Below are positions 1 to 11,395 of a stretch of DNA of 64,000 bases, one piece after another (within the stretch, counting starts at the first letter, position 1; each line of letters begins with the position of its first letter). The stretch comes from Marisa cornuarietis (lineage: Eukaryota > Mollusca > Gastropoda > Architaenioglossa > Ampullariidae): contig SMMW01000605.1 in NCBI GenBank assembly GCA_004794655.1, forward strand, positions 1,828,001 through 1,892,000, given 5' to 3'. Below the pieces are notes generated by a model. It saw only the letters and a program-made list of their open reading frames with translations. It was not told the DNA's origin and searched no databases. Position numbers and translations under genes: made by a program.

Positions 1-175
1 TACCTGACAATGACATTGTCACCACTATATAGTCTCTCGTACCTGACAATGACATTGTCACCACTATATAGTCTCTCGTACCTGACAATGACATTGTCAC
101 CACTATATAGTCTCTCGTACCTGACAATATCATTGTCACCACTATATAGTCTCTCGTACCTGACAATGACATTGT
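1..175. repeat. 39-bp tandem repeat, about 4.5 copies, cut by the window start
   Basis: A 39-bp unit beginning TACCTGACAATGACATTGTC repeats at 1, 40, 79 and 118, with a partial copy from 157. Copies are almost identical; one differs by a G-to-T change near 129. Each unit carries an imperfect palindrome (TGACAATG next to CATTGTCA overlap) that could fold. Because 39 is a multiple of three, the array stays open as a 13-residue repeated peptide, but this is a by-product of the period and not evidence of a protein. The array probably continues to the left of the window. Confidence 0.95.
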
Positions 176-364
176 TGGCTATAAACATAAACTGACAACA
201 GCCAATTCGTTTATCCTGGCACTGACAGTCTCTCTCGCAGTTATCAAAAGTACATTTCCATATTGCCACTCAAAGGAAAACACAGAGTGTCATCACATCA
301 CTCCAAACTCATACATATAAATGGACATTCCTGAAAGGGGGCAAGCAGTCTGGCCATCTGCATG

Positions 365-366
<2 letters not shown>

Positions 367-421
<55 letters not shown>
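367..421. repeat. (TG)n microsatellite
   Basis: An uninterrupted TG dinucleotide run of about 55 bp. Confidence 0.97.
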
Positions 422-424
<3 letters not shown>

Positions 425-1889
425 CTCCAGGAGTCGATTGTATATCTGGATTGGAGCCGGGATGCTATATGAAAAAGTTCTAATCGCACATTAAAAGATT
501 TCGGTTTTCTGGGACAATGCAGGTGGCTATGCACTTTCCTAATAAGGCAGCACGAGGTTTCCAAGTAAGTTTATCATCAATAATTACTCCTTAATATCTG
601 TAACTCTCTTACTACTTCTTAATTAGTGTATTATCAAAAATCCTCCTGTCCCTTCTAAAAGTCATTTCTTTGGTTTTATTAACATTCAGCTCTAATAATT
701 ACCATCACATCATGCAACAAAGTGGTCAGTCTCGTGTCTGTAGCAGGAATAGTCATAATTGACAATCAGTCCGGTTTGATAAGCAAGTTTAGCTTTTGGC
801 ACTCATCATTTCTGTTGACATTCAGCTGTGTATAAGGGAAGAGAAAGAGAGAGCCACCCCTTGTAAAGCCCGGTGTTTGTGTACAGACCATCAGAAATAA
901 CTATTTCAGACATTAAACAGTGTCTATACTCTCCGCTTACTTCTATTGGTAAACTGTACAGAGTCCTAGACTATGGTTTGTCAGCGTGTGAAAACTATAA
1001 ATAGCTCTTCAAAAACTGTCATCACATCAAAGGTTAAAGTAACGGGAGGTAAGTCGTTTAGTTCTTGCACAGAACTTTTCTTGGTTACTGGCACAACGCA
1101 GGACATTTGTCAGATGAATGGGACAGAACTACTTAAAAGAGACATGTTAAAATATTAGACTGTTGGCAAGTTGGTCAGCACAGAACCTTAAGATAGAAGG
1201 CTTTACTTTTTCAGGACTGGGCGCTTTATGAGTGTACACCTTATTAAACTGTCGGCTCACCTCCAGGTATCAAAAAGATATCTGCAAATAATAACAGTTC
1301 CAAGTAGTCTGCAGATAAGCGGGTTTTATATTATATAAATGTGCACATATACGCACATGCATATATATATATACACATGCACACATACATCTGTAACAAG
1401 TACATCACACAGACAAACATACACCAGGCCCAATAGCGTAGCCCTGTATAGCGGTTGATGAACGGGGGGGGGGGGGACTAGGTATGAGGGTGTGTGGGGT
1501 AGCTAAGGCCAGACACCTGTCGAAAAAAAAAATTTACGTTTTACAAGATATCGCAAATTTTTTTATATAAACTATTTTGCCCTTAAATGGAAGTTCAAAA
1601 AACGCTTTTAGTCATGCGACTAGTCATTTTAAAAGTACACAAGGGTGGATTGGCTTGCACTTTTGTGACTTCGCCGACAGGATGTGCTATGAGTTCTTGA
1701 TATACATCAGGTGGATGGGTGGGTAAGTCAAAAGAAGCGGTGGAGGGGGAGGGGAGCAGCAGTGAGAAGGGGCAGACAGCCTGCGGTCGCTCAAATACCC
1801 GGATGACCCCAGAAGTGCCTGGATGACCCCGCTAACCCGGACACGTGCAGGTGAAGTTATCTCCCACTGCCCACTATCAGAGCCTGAGA
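422..1889. other. gene-free stretch
   Basis: No convincing exon, RNA gene or element was recognised. Small features are an alternating AT/CA patch near 1335-1400 and a run of about 13 G near 1464-1476, next to an 'aatagcgtagccctg' phrase that resembles the end of a decayed DNA element. Confidence 0.5.
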
Positions 1890-2148
1890 ATCAGGTGCGA
1901 CTGGGTGTCACAGGGTGCGACTGGGTAGTCACAGGGTGCAACTGGGTAGTCACAGGAGAGACTGGGTAGTCACAGGGTGCGACTGGGTGTCACAGGGTGG
2001 GACTGGGTAGTCACAGGGTGCAACTGGGTAGTCACAGGAGAGACTGGGTAGTCACAGGGTGCGACTGGGTAGTCACAGGAAAGACTGGGTAGTCACAGGG
2101 TGCGACTGGGTAGTCACAGGAGAGACTGGGTAGTCACAGGAGAGACTG
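1890..2148. repeat. 21-bp G-rich minisatellite
   Basis: About 12 copies of a roughly 21-bp unit, AGGGTGCGACTGGGTAGTCAC, with two main variants (GGTGCGACT and GGAGAGACT). Two copies have a 2-bp deletion (GGGTGTCAC). GGG triplets recur about every 10 bases on the + strand, so the array could form G-quadruplexes. Confidence 0.93.
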
Positions 2149-2477
2149 CTTGAATGTTTTATGCTCTCTATGCACGACAAAACCTCAGAAAGATATGCAA
2201 AAGTGATACACAAACACTCGCATAAATATACTCCTGCAAATCTGCAAACACACGCTGGCACACACCCACACACTCCTCCACACACACACACGCGCGCACG
2301 CACGCACAACAAATCAAATGCATACAAGACGTATACATAAAAAGCACACACCAACACAAACACACAACATCCAAGAAATCCCGACTATCAAAGGTCTGGC
2401 CGTGCTTTTATCTTTCTCTTTATCTGCATAATCTGTACCAATGTATTGCATAGCTTATGCCAGTCACTTTCTTACAG

Positions 2478-2587
2478 GGCTGCCAGCTCGCTTCATGATC
2501 GAGGCATCAGAGAGTCTAAGAAGGATAATAGGGTCTCGAGGGAACAAAATAAAGAAACCGTGGGAGAAAGACAAAGCTGCGGTGCAG
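2478..2587 (+). CDS. possible isolated exon, product unknown
   Basis: An open segment is preceded by a good acceptor (cactttcttacag) and followed by a possible donor (GTGCAG/gtgatc). It would encode about 36 residues including FMIEASESLRRIIGSRG and KKPWEKDK. Base composition is more coding-like than its surroundings. I do not recognise the protein and find no partner exon nearby, so it may be a stray exon of a gene that starts left of the window, or chance. Confidence 0.2.
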
Positions 2588-3870
2588 GTGATCGATGTCG
2601 TTGACCTAAGAAAAGCTATTTTCCCAGCACCTGATAGTCCTTGATCGTGGAAACACGATCTTCCTTCGTGCCCCCCCCCCCGAGACCAAACTCTCCAGCG
2701 CACTAACCACATGATAGCCCCATTGTTCGCCCCGCAGTACATTAAACCACCCGTGCACAGACTTTCTACCCGTCTGCTGACCGTAAACCACATGAACACA
2801 CACACACACATTCTCGCCAACTTGTCACACGTACCTGTGTGAGGAAAGGAAACGGGAAAAAGTCGTAGTAAAGGGTCGGATAGACCTGAGACACAGAGAA
2901 AGAGTGAGAGTGAGCGGGGTGGGGGATGACAATTGAGATAAATAGCAGCCTTAAAATAACGTGGAGAATTGAAGAACATGAAAACTATGACAAGAAAATT
3001 ATGGAGCGAAGATGGAGATAAATCTGAAATATTTAAGCATCGATCATCTCTACCAACGTTTAAGATAATAAGGAAGTGTGCCCCCCCCCCAAAAAAAAAT
3101 GTTGGAAGATAAATATCAACAAAATATTACACCATCTAATAACACTAATAGCATCCACAGGAGAACGAAAAAAAACCCCAAAGACTTAATGACATGTCAT
3201 TATTATGATGTTCTGTCAATTATTCGTAAGATATTTTTTTTAAAAAACCCACAAATTTGAGAGCTGTTTACATTTGGTATGACAAAATTGTCTGAATTAT
3301 TCGCAAAAAAAATAAATTCACAAAAGGATATTAAGAATGAGGACAGTTGACAGATGACTCTTACCCAGTAAAACCTTGTCTGCGTAGACAGAAAACTGGG
3401 TGACAAAAAATATTAAAAATAATTACTAAAAGACAAAGGCAATCTCTGTCTTTTTTACTACTGCTGCGACGGGACACCCTTATTAAACAGAAACCATTAT
3501 TTAGAATTCTTTGTTCTCTGTAAAATCCTTCTAAAGAAGACAAAATTAATCATTGTGATAAAAGAATTCAAGGAGGTGTGAGGAACATTACTAACTAGTT
3601 TGGCTTTGCTGTTGTGAGGTGGACCTCATATTACCAGTCAGTGCACTTTCTCGCTTCTCCGGTGCAAAGAGTTTAATCAGTGCGGTTTTATATTTAGGGG
3701 AGTAAATGAAATGTTTACCCTGACGAGCGTATATTCCAGAAAAATAATGAGTTAGAGCCAATTGTAAAGTATATATAGTCTTTCTACGCACTTTAGACAA
3801 TGTGATGTATCTACACATTTTACCCCCCCCAACATTCTTGTCTTGCGCCCTGTATGCTGTACACATCTCC
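2588..3870. other. gene-free stretch
   Basis: AT-rich non-coding DNA with short C runs (2673-2682, 3079-3088). No exon, RNA gene or mobile element was recognised. Confidence 0.5.
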
Positions 3871-4496
3871 AGTCACACACACACACACACACACCCTCTA
3901 CTCTGAACACCAGTCACACACACACACACACACCCTCTACTCTGAACACCAGTCACACACACCCTCTACTCAGAACACCAGTCACACACATACACACCTC
4001 TACTCTGAACACCAGTCACACACACACACTCTCTACTCAGAACACCAGTCACACACACACACACACACCCTCTACTCTGAACACCAGTCACACACACTCT
4101 ACTCTGAACACCAGTCACACACATACACACCCTCTACTCTGAACACCAGTCACACACATACACACCCTCTACTCTGAACACCAGTCACACACACACACCC
4201 TCTACTCAGAACACCAGTCACACACATACACACCCTCTACTCTGAATACCAGTCACACACACACCCTCTACTCTGAACACACACACACACCCTCTACTCT
4301 GAACACGTCACACACATACACACCCTCTACTCTGAACACCAGTCACACACACATACACACACTCTACTCTGAACACGTCACACACACACACCCTCTACTC
4401 TGAACACCAGTCACACACACATACACACCTTCTACTCTGAACACCAGTCACACACACACACACCCTCTACTCTGAACACCAGTCACACATACCCCG
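3871..4496. repeat. CA-rich minisatellite, variable 30-45 bp unit
   Basis: About 16 copies of a compound unit: a variable (CA)n run followed by CCCTCTACTCTGAACACCAGT. Copy length varies because the CA part expands and contracts; some copies have TACTCAGAAC or CATACACA variants. Degenerate copies reappear at about 6172-6290, beyond the retrotransposon at 4546-6154, so the array was once continuous and has been split by that insertion. Confidence 0.93.
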
Positions 4497-4531
4497 TGTC
4501 TGTAACCGAAACTAACCTGTATTGTGCACGC

Positions 4532-4545
4532 ATGAGACATGCAAA
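4532..4545. repeat. left target-site duplication of the LINE insertion
   Basis: The 14-mer ATGAGACATGCAAA here is repeated exactly at 6155-6168, directly on either side of the retrotransposon segment. An exact 14-bp flanking direct repeat is the expected mark of target-primed reverse transcription. Confidence 0.8.
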
Positions 4546-6142
4546 GAAGTACTAAATAGACCATCGCCAGAACATCCACCAGAGTTAGAACCAGGCAACC
4601 AGCTAGACGTCAACATGGGGCCGATAAGCAAGCAAGAGATCCGTAACGCCCTGAAGAACCTTAAGACTGGTAAAGCAGCCGGAGCAGACAACATCCCGCC
4701 AGAAGTGATGAAAGAAGGAGGACCGGCACTAGTAGACCAGTTACACAAGCTTCTGAACTTGATATGGACAAATGAAATAGTACCATAAGAATGGAAGAAA
4801 GGCATCCTGGTTAAACTACCTAAAAACGGAGATCTGTCCCAGTGCGACAAATGGAGGGGGATCACCTTATTCGGCTTATTGTCTATCCCGAGCAAACTCC
4901 TCACGAAAATCATGCTAGATAGAATGAAGGACGCTATTGACAAAAAACTGCGAGACGAACAGGCAGGGTTTAGGAAAGAGCGCTCCTGCATAGACCAAAT
5001 TGCAACACTGAGAATCATAGTCGAACAATCCCTAGAATGGCAATCCTCCCTCTTCGTCAGTTTCATCGACTTCGAAAAAGCCTTTGACAGTATTGACAGA
5101 CAGGCAATGTGGAATCTTCTTCGGCACTATGGGGTGCCGGACAAGCTCACCCAGATCATCAAGGAGTTATACAACGGCTTCACATGCCATGTCATCCATA
5201 AAGGAAAACTCTCTGAGAGCTTCCCAGTGACAACTGGTGTGAGGCAAGGCTGCTTGTTGCCCCCCTTACTTTTCCTGGTTGTGCTTGACTGGGTTACTAG
5301 AACAGCCTATGCTAGTGCAGGGAAAGATATTCAGTGGAAACCGATGACAAAACTGGAAGACCTGGACTTCGCAGACGATCTGGCCCTGTTGTCTTCCCGT
5401 CTGCAACACATGCAAGAAAAGATGGAAGCACTGAGTGAGACATCACAAAGAGTAGGGTTAACAATCAGCCGAGAGAAAACGAAACTCCTACGAGTAAATA
5501 CCAAACAAAAAGAAGACATCACCATTGAAGAGTATGCTGTGGAAGAAGTAGACAAGTTTGTCTACCTAGGTAGTGTAGTCAGCAAGACCGGAGGCACAGA
5601 CGAGGACATCCAGGCTAGAATTAGAAAAGCCCAACAAACGTTTGCAATCCTCCGCCCAGTCTGGAAGTCAACAGCTATCTCTAACAACATCAAGATCCCA
5701 CTTTTTAATTCCAACGTGAAGTCCGTGCTGATGTACGGCTCAGGGACATGGAGAGTGACCCAGGCTAGTTCCGAAAAAAATCCAAACGTTCGTCAACAAA
5801 TGCCTCAGACAGATCCTCCACCTTAGGTGGTCTGACAGAGTGACAAACGAAACACTGTGGTCTAGAACGAACCAGCTATCCATGGAAGTGCAGATCAAGA
5901 AAAGAAAGTGGCGATGGGTCGGACATACTTTACGAAAAGACCTTTCCAACATAACCAGACAAGCGATGGACTGGAATCCCCAAGGGAAGAGGAAACAAGG
6001 GCGACCAAGACAGACATGGAGACGCAGCCTAATGCAAGAACTCAAACTAGCAGACCTGACCTGGGAGGCAGCAAAACAGACTGCCAAAGACCGCGGAAAG
6101 TGGAAGACGACTGTAGAGGCCCTATGCTCCACTAGGAGATAA
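4546..6142 (+). pseudogene. reverse transcriptase of a LINE, inactivated
   Basis: The frame encodes the RT fingers and palm: KTGKAAGADNIPPEV, then FIDFEKAFDSIDR (first catalytic aspartate), GVRQGCLL and FADD at about 5368-5379 (catalytic aspartate pair), followed by the thumb and a basic tail (GKRKQGRPRQTWRR) ending LCSTRR. Two lesions break it: an in-frame TAA at 4786-4788 (where a Glu before WKK is expected), and a frameshift near 5775-5780 in an A run, after which the sequence continues in another frame to the stop at 6142. The antisense strand also has long open frames; these are shadows. It cannot make a working enzyme. Confidence 0.9.
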
Positions 6143-6154
6143 GAGGATCTAAGA
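4546..6154 (+). mobile_element. 5'-truncated non-LTR retrotransposon (LINE)
   Basis: A segment of 1,609 bp bounded by a 14-bp TSD. It begins inside the linker just before the reverse transcriptase domain, so the endonuclease and everything 5' is missing, as expected from incomplete reverse transcription. The 3' end is short: the coding frame stops at 6142 and only about 12 bases (GAGGATCTAAGA) follow before the TSD, with no poly(A). The reverse transcriptase looks like a RTE/jockey-type group, but I cannot fix the clade from sequence reading alone. Confidence 0.85.
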
Positions 6155-6168
6155 ATGAGACATGCAAA
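6155..6168. repeat. right target-site duplication of the LINE insertion
   Basis: Exact copy of the 14-mer at 4532-4545. Beyond it the CA/CTCTGAACACC minisatellite resumes in degenerate form to about 6290. Confidence 0.8.
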
Positions 6169-6290
6169 CCGTGAACAGTGTACACCAGACACACCCTCAA
6201 CTGTGTCCACCCTGTGCTCTGTATATCAGTCACTCATTGTTCTATACACTAGTCACACATACCTTGTACTCTGCACACACCAGTCAGGTA

Positions 6291-8153
6291 GCCTTATACT
6301 CTGGAAACCTCCTGTCCCATGTTTTGGTTGCTGATGTAGTCTGTGTACAGGTAATTCTCGACTTATGGTCAGGTTAAGTTCTGACTGATCGGTCAGAAGT
6401 CAATTTGAAGGCAACTCGGTCTTTGTTCTACATCTACAATACGCTGATGGGTAAAAATGCTAGAACTGGCGATCATTCTTAAGTACAAATACATTAATTG
6501 TGGTAATTAAACAAGAGGACTAGCGTCAGGCAGAAGAATCAATCTTCCTCTTTGGAGACATTTGAAGATAAAATTCAGGAAGTAAATTTATTGGAAGGTA
6601 CACACGGGACAGTCTCCATGAGGCTGAGGAGATGAGTAGGAGCATGGGTAGTGAGTATGTGTGTGTGTGTGTGTGTGTGAATAGTGGGTACACCCAGCTG
6701 CCAGGCAGCGTAGGGGATGTTTTCTGGTGTGTGAGTAGGTGCGTGTGTTGCCTAATCACAACAAACACATGCCATTCGTTTCGCTGAGTATTTGATACTG
6801 CGTGAATAATGAGGAAATGGTAGTGGTCTAAGGTGAGAGTGGTCGCCAGTCGCAAAGGTCGTAAATCCCTGACGACCTGTCACCTGTACTGGTCACTGAT
6901 GTAGTCTGTGCTGAGCTTTTGTGACTCCGACTGTGATTGCCTGCCGTGCGGTGGGTCATTTATCTTGCGTGTTTATTTAGTACCCCCTGCAGCGCCGGTA
7001 ACGGCCTCTTTGGACAGATGCTCGATGATGTTGGTGAGGGTAACTGCGGATGAGGTCGATAACGGCGACGATGGTGATGATAATATCAAGCAAACTGAAT
7101 ATGTTAGTCCATATCATGCCGACTCACCCGGTTGACTATTACATTACATTCCTGACTGCACGTGCGGGGGGCCAGAGGCCGAGAGAATGCTGCTTCCGGC
7201 AGGTGGGACTGGAAACGTAAGACGGGGGGTGGGGTGGGGGAAGCGCGTGTCCGGGCAGCAGCAGGAGGTGGGTCTGGGTGTTGCAGGTACAGGCAGGCCA
7301 CGGGGCTGCTGCTGCCATCTACTGGAACACGTTACCGCGTGCTATTGATTGCGAACACTGCCTCTCTCTCTCTCTGCTATCTCTTTCTGGTTGTTATGTT
7401 TATACAATCGTCATAATCCAGCCCTCAGGTGTGCTTTCACAAGTGTGTGTGTTTAGAGGGGGGAGGGAATTTTGTGGATGGGTGGGCGGGCGACTGCTGC
7501 TTTCAATATTTTCCTCTTTTATTTTCATAATAATACAATGAAAGATGCTGATTTCATAGGAAACATTCTATACTTGACGTGAGAGTGAGTTTGTGTGTAG
7601 AAATGTGTGTGTGTGTGTGTTTGTGTGGAGGCAAGGATACGTGGTTCTTTCCTTGGTTTCGTATTTTTATCTTTTTTTCCTGTAGGCAAGCGACGAAAGA
7701 TACCGATTTCAAAAAAAAACTTGTCTATTTGACATGAATCTTTAAAATGTCTTGAAGTGCGCCAGACGCCTGAACTTTGGCCTTTTCAATGTCAACTGCA
7801 TCCTTCTTGGGAAACGCGCCAGCTTGCTCCTAACAGAAAATCTGCCCTCGGGAAACTGATTTGTCTGTGAACGTGCCGCTGCATCCTGTTTCTGTTAAGA
7901 AATTCTCTGTTAACTTGTTTCCTCTAACACTGAGACTCAAGAGCTGTGCTTAAACCCTCGCCTATGACGTCACAAACAGTTGATGTGATTAAGAAATTAG
8001 TGCCAACATGTCCATCAGCAGGTATTTTTCAGATAATTCCACCATAAATAAAATAGTTTCAGAACGAACCATAAAACCTTTGAACACGTGTGTGCTCACG
8101 TGCAGTGAAGTGTTCATGGTGGCTGACGTGGAAGGCTAGAACGTGAGTGAATG
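6291..8153. other. gene-free stretch
   Basis: No exon or RNA gene was recognised. It contains short TG runs (6659-6678, 7604-7622) and a G-rich patch at 7218-7270. Confidence 0.5.
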
Positions 8154-8210
8154 ACCCTAACCCTAACTCTAACCCTAACCCTTACTCTAACCCTAACTCT
8201 AACCCTAACC
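8154..8210. repeat. interstitial telomere-like repeat (CCCTAA)n, degenerate
   Basis: About nine hexamers of CCCTAA with CTCTAA and CCTTACT variants. The unit is the animal telomere repeat read on the C-rich strand. Degeneracy and position inside ordinary sequence indicate an old interstitial block, not a chromosome end. Confidence 0.9.
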
Positions 8211-8357
8211 AATAAATGTGTTGAAGAACAAAACTAACATGCAGAGGGACCTGTCTTGCTAGTATTTATTCGCACTAATGAATATTTCTTTTTTGAGAAA
8301 CGCATATTTTATTTTTATGATTATGTTGACGCCATCTGCCTCCCACGCACACACTTT

Positions 8358-8388
<31 letters not shown>

Positions 8389-10650
8389 GGCACGCATGCA
8401 CGCGCGCGCGCATACGCATATACACAAGAACTCCCAAAAGCAAGGGTATTTTATTTGATGTTCTTACGTCCCCTTCCACACCTTTTCTCTATATTTGCTC
8501 TGTCCTCCGCCAGGTGTATCTCGCTCTTTTGTTTATTTCTCAGCCCTCGTCGCTGTTTAGTACACGTCGGCCTAACACCGGCAACTTGTTCCACCTGTGC
8601 ATTCGTTGAGCCACGTCCTTCATCTAATCTCTTTGTTCACCTTTACCTTGGCCGAACCACGCCCTCAGTCTCACCTGCCATCTATTGCCTTCAATTTCCC
8701 TCGCCAGCCCGTCTTCCAGGCAGTTGCAGATTTATCGAAAGCTATCGACCGCCAGGTAAAGTGGTCTGGAATCTGCGGTAACTTCCCCTTGGGTTCTGTT
8801 CATTCTCGCTGAAACCAAAAATACTCCGGGTAGCCAGGACAGCGCGTGCCTGTTGGTCTCGTTCCGGAGCTTACACTGCGCGTGAGTGTCCTTCAGCCTA
8901 GACAACCTTGCCGGAAATAGTCCTCCACCCGTCACCGCTTTCTTCTCTGGAGTTTTTTTTTCTTGCATTCATTTATTTTCATTCCTTCGTCTGAGAGGTA
9001 TTTTTCCACCTTTGCATGCGTCGTGCACTACCTAATCCCGCTTGTCTCCCACGTTGTTGATTTAATAGGCGCTGGTAAATGGCTACAACCTCCCTGTCTG
9101 TAGTTGTAGTCAGACACCGTGCGTAGGGATTGCTCACCCACACACACATAGCTACGGCGTCTGCACCCACTCACTCGAACATCGTCGACAACCACAGACT
9201 GCTCAAATCGATATGGTCGAAACCGATTCGTCTGGAAAGTACTAGAATGGTAAAACGATCATTCCCTGGGGTTTGCCATCCACTTGGAGGACCGTCAGTG
9301 CACGGCTCAAGTTCGTGCTGGTCACGTGACTGCTGTCCACTTATCTAGTGTTTTCACGTGGGCGGATGCGAGACGTGATGGACTCTAATGGCATTGGAGA
9401 CCAGAAGCCTGGGAGGCTTCTTAATCTCGTGGAGGGTGCACGAAACCAATCATTTTGTAAGGACCATGGTATCCTAACTCGTAAAACACCAATGACACCT
9501 TTTCGCACCTGTAAAGCGGCGCAAGCTAGTGTGGTTAGGCCCTGCGTGCTGGCACAACACTCTATCTAAAATCATCCTTCAGGGTACTTCGGAGGTCGAT
9601 GCCGAGGTGGAAAGAGGAAAAACTAGCTGGCAAACGTGAAGGAGTAGACTGGTTGTTCCATGTAAAACCCACCCATCACCACCGCTCTAGACATACCACT
9701 ACGTCTTCCAGGTGTTCCCCCGTAAACACGTCATCTCCACGTCGCTGTTGCTGCCACTAACACCCTGGGTGAAATCTGATGACAGGAATTCTGATTTCTT
9801 GCTAGGTACTTTTTTTAAGTATTTAAATCCTTGTCAAAAGGTGTAAAGCATATCACGCACACAAATGTCAAAGTGCAGATCAAGCATATCCCAGTGCACT
9901 CACCCAAACGCTAATAATGAAAGCCACACACAACAAGAGGCTCTGTGCTACCCGTCCCAAGCCACCATCTTCTACCCGTCACTCTCACCACGTCTCGTTA
10001 GCTTACGATCCTGTCGCGCATAATTCAGCATTTATTTAGCGACCGTAAGACAAGATGCTTGCTAAAATGAACATCCTTCCTCCCTCCCCCCCTTCTTCTG
10101 GATATGTTCCTTTCTTACTCATGACACCTGCCATACGACCTTTCCACCCCTGTCTCGCCATGTCATGTAAATCTTCCTTCCATATAAATGGCGCTGAAAA
10201 CTGCAGCGCAGTTAATACAAGTTGTGGGGTTTTCTCGTTCAGAGGAAGACAGCTTCACGCGTGCGAACTCTCGTGCAAAACAGTGAGGTGAAAGGTCCTG
10301 TGCTGCATCACAAGGAGTAGTCCCTAATGTCTGCCCCTGCGTGTCGTGCATTTCAACGCCGCGCGCCGCTTGAGTTGAATGTATTTCCGCCGACAAGAGG
10401 AGCGTTGTTGGCGTGGCAAGGCACACCCTGTACCAACTTTAACCCTTCCCAAACGTTTTTTTTCCCAACGTATGAGATTTTTTTTTTGTTTTTTGTTTAT
10501 TTGTGTGTGTTTTGTCTGTTACTTCAAATGATGTGCCGTGAGCTCGCTTCATTTTGTTCGATTATCAGAAATGTTACCTTTCAAAGATGTGTGCATGTAA
10601 CAATGATAATAATTAACACTGCTCTTTCTGATAGGAATTAGCAAAGTTAC

Positions 10651-10651
<1 letters not shown>
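8211..10651. other. gene-free stretch with mixed simple repeats
   Basis: Contains a CT/CA/CG simple repeat at 8357-8410 and several long open frames with no recognisable domain and no convincing splice pattern. I see no gene that I can support. Confidence 0.45.

Positions 10652-10700
<49 letters not shown>
10652..10700. repeat. (AC)n microsatellite
   Basis: Uninterrupted AC dinucleotide run of about 49 bp. Confidence 0.97.
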
Positions 10701-10702
<2 letters not shown>

Positions 10703-11047
10703 TGATAAATGAATGTCGGTCCTCTCCTATGCTTTACCTTCGTGTGACAGTGGGTGTGTAGAGAACAAGTCCGACATTAATGATCGCGCAGATGCTGTGC
10801 AAAGCGTTTGTGCACATGATCCTAAAACTAGATGTTTCAAATGACAAGTCTGTATACACATTAATTTTCATTAAGAGTTGTTTTTAGAAGAAAATAATGG
10901 TGAGGAGATTCACAGGATTAGTAGCGTGAAGATGGAACTGGACCTCCGTGTGACAACCAAGCTGCAGTGACTTTAGCAAATGAGGTCAGCTGACTGTTAA
11001 AGACTATCATTATTACATCAATCATACTTGTGATTTAATCATGCTTT

Positions 11048-11345
11048 AATAATAATAATTGAAGATTTGTATAGCGCATATTCACACTCATAGAGAGCAT
11101 GCTCCTAGCGCTTAAAACAAGGAAGAGACATGGACTACATGGATAGAACACGAGGGACGGAAGAATAAACCACAGTACTGACGACAAACAGAAAACAAAG
11201 ATAGAAAACACAAAAAAGACATCAATTAACAGAACATAGAAAATATAGCGATTCTGCAGAGAAAGATGGTAGAAAATTAGCAAGAGCAGAAGGGGGAGGG
11301 TAAGAAGGACGAGCATTGTGTAGACTGTGTTAGGAGTAATACTCA
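11048..11345 (-). mobile_element. retroposon fragment with (TAA)n end, family A copy 1
   Basis: Starts with (TAA)n, then GATTTGTATAGCGCATATTC and a segment about 85 percent identical by eye to 23821-23965. Read on the - strand it ends ...AGCGCTATACAAATC followed by (TTA)n, the layout of the 3' tails of CR1/L2-type LINEs and the SINEs they mobilise. The right limit is approximate; another (TAA)n lies at 11375-11387. No protein is encoded. Confidence 0.6.
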
Positions 11346-11395
11346 AGGAAAGGGTGCGTTTTCAGTGCAGATAATAATAATAATTGTTGAATACT

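Noticed and set aside
1..195. Open frame of a repeated 13-residue peptide
   Set aside because: It exists only because the 39-bp repeat is a multiple of three; no start context, splice sites or homology.
3843..4177. Thr/His/Ser-rich repeated open frames
   Set aside because: Translation of a CA-rich minisatellite in two frames; not a protein.
3871..4496. CRISPR-like regular repeat
   Set aside because: The intervals are variable CA runs, not unique spacers, and the context is animal DNA.
4512..5066. Long antisense open frame opposite the LINE RT
   Set aside because: Shadow of the RT coding frame.
8256..8812. Overlapping open frames of 117-167 codons
   Set aside because: They run through CT/CA/CG simple repeats and have no domain or splice pattern.
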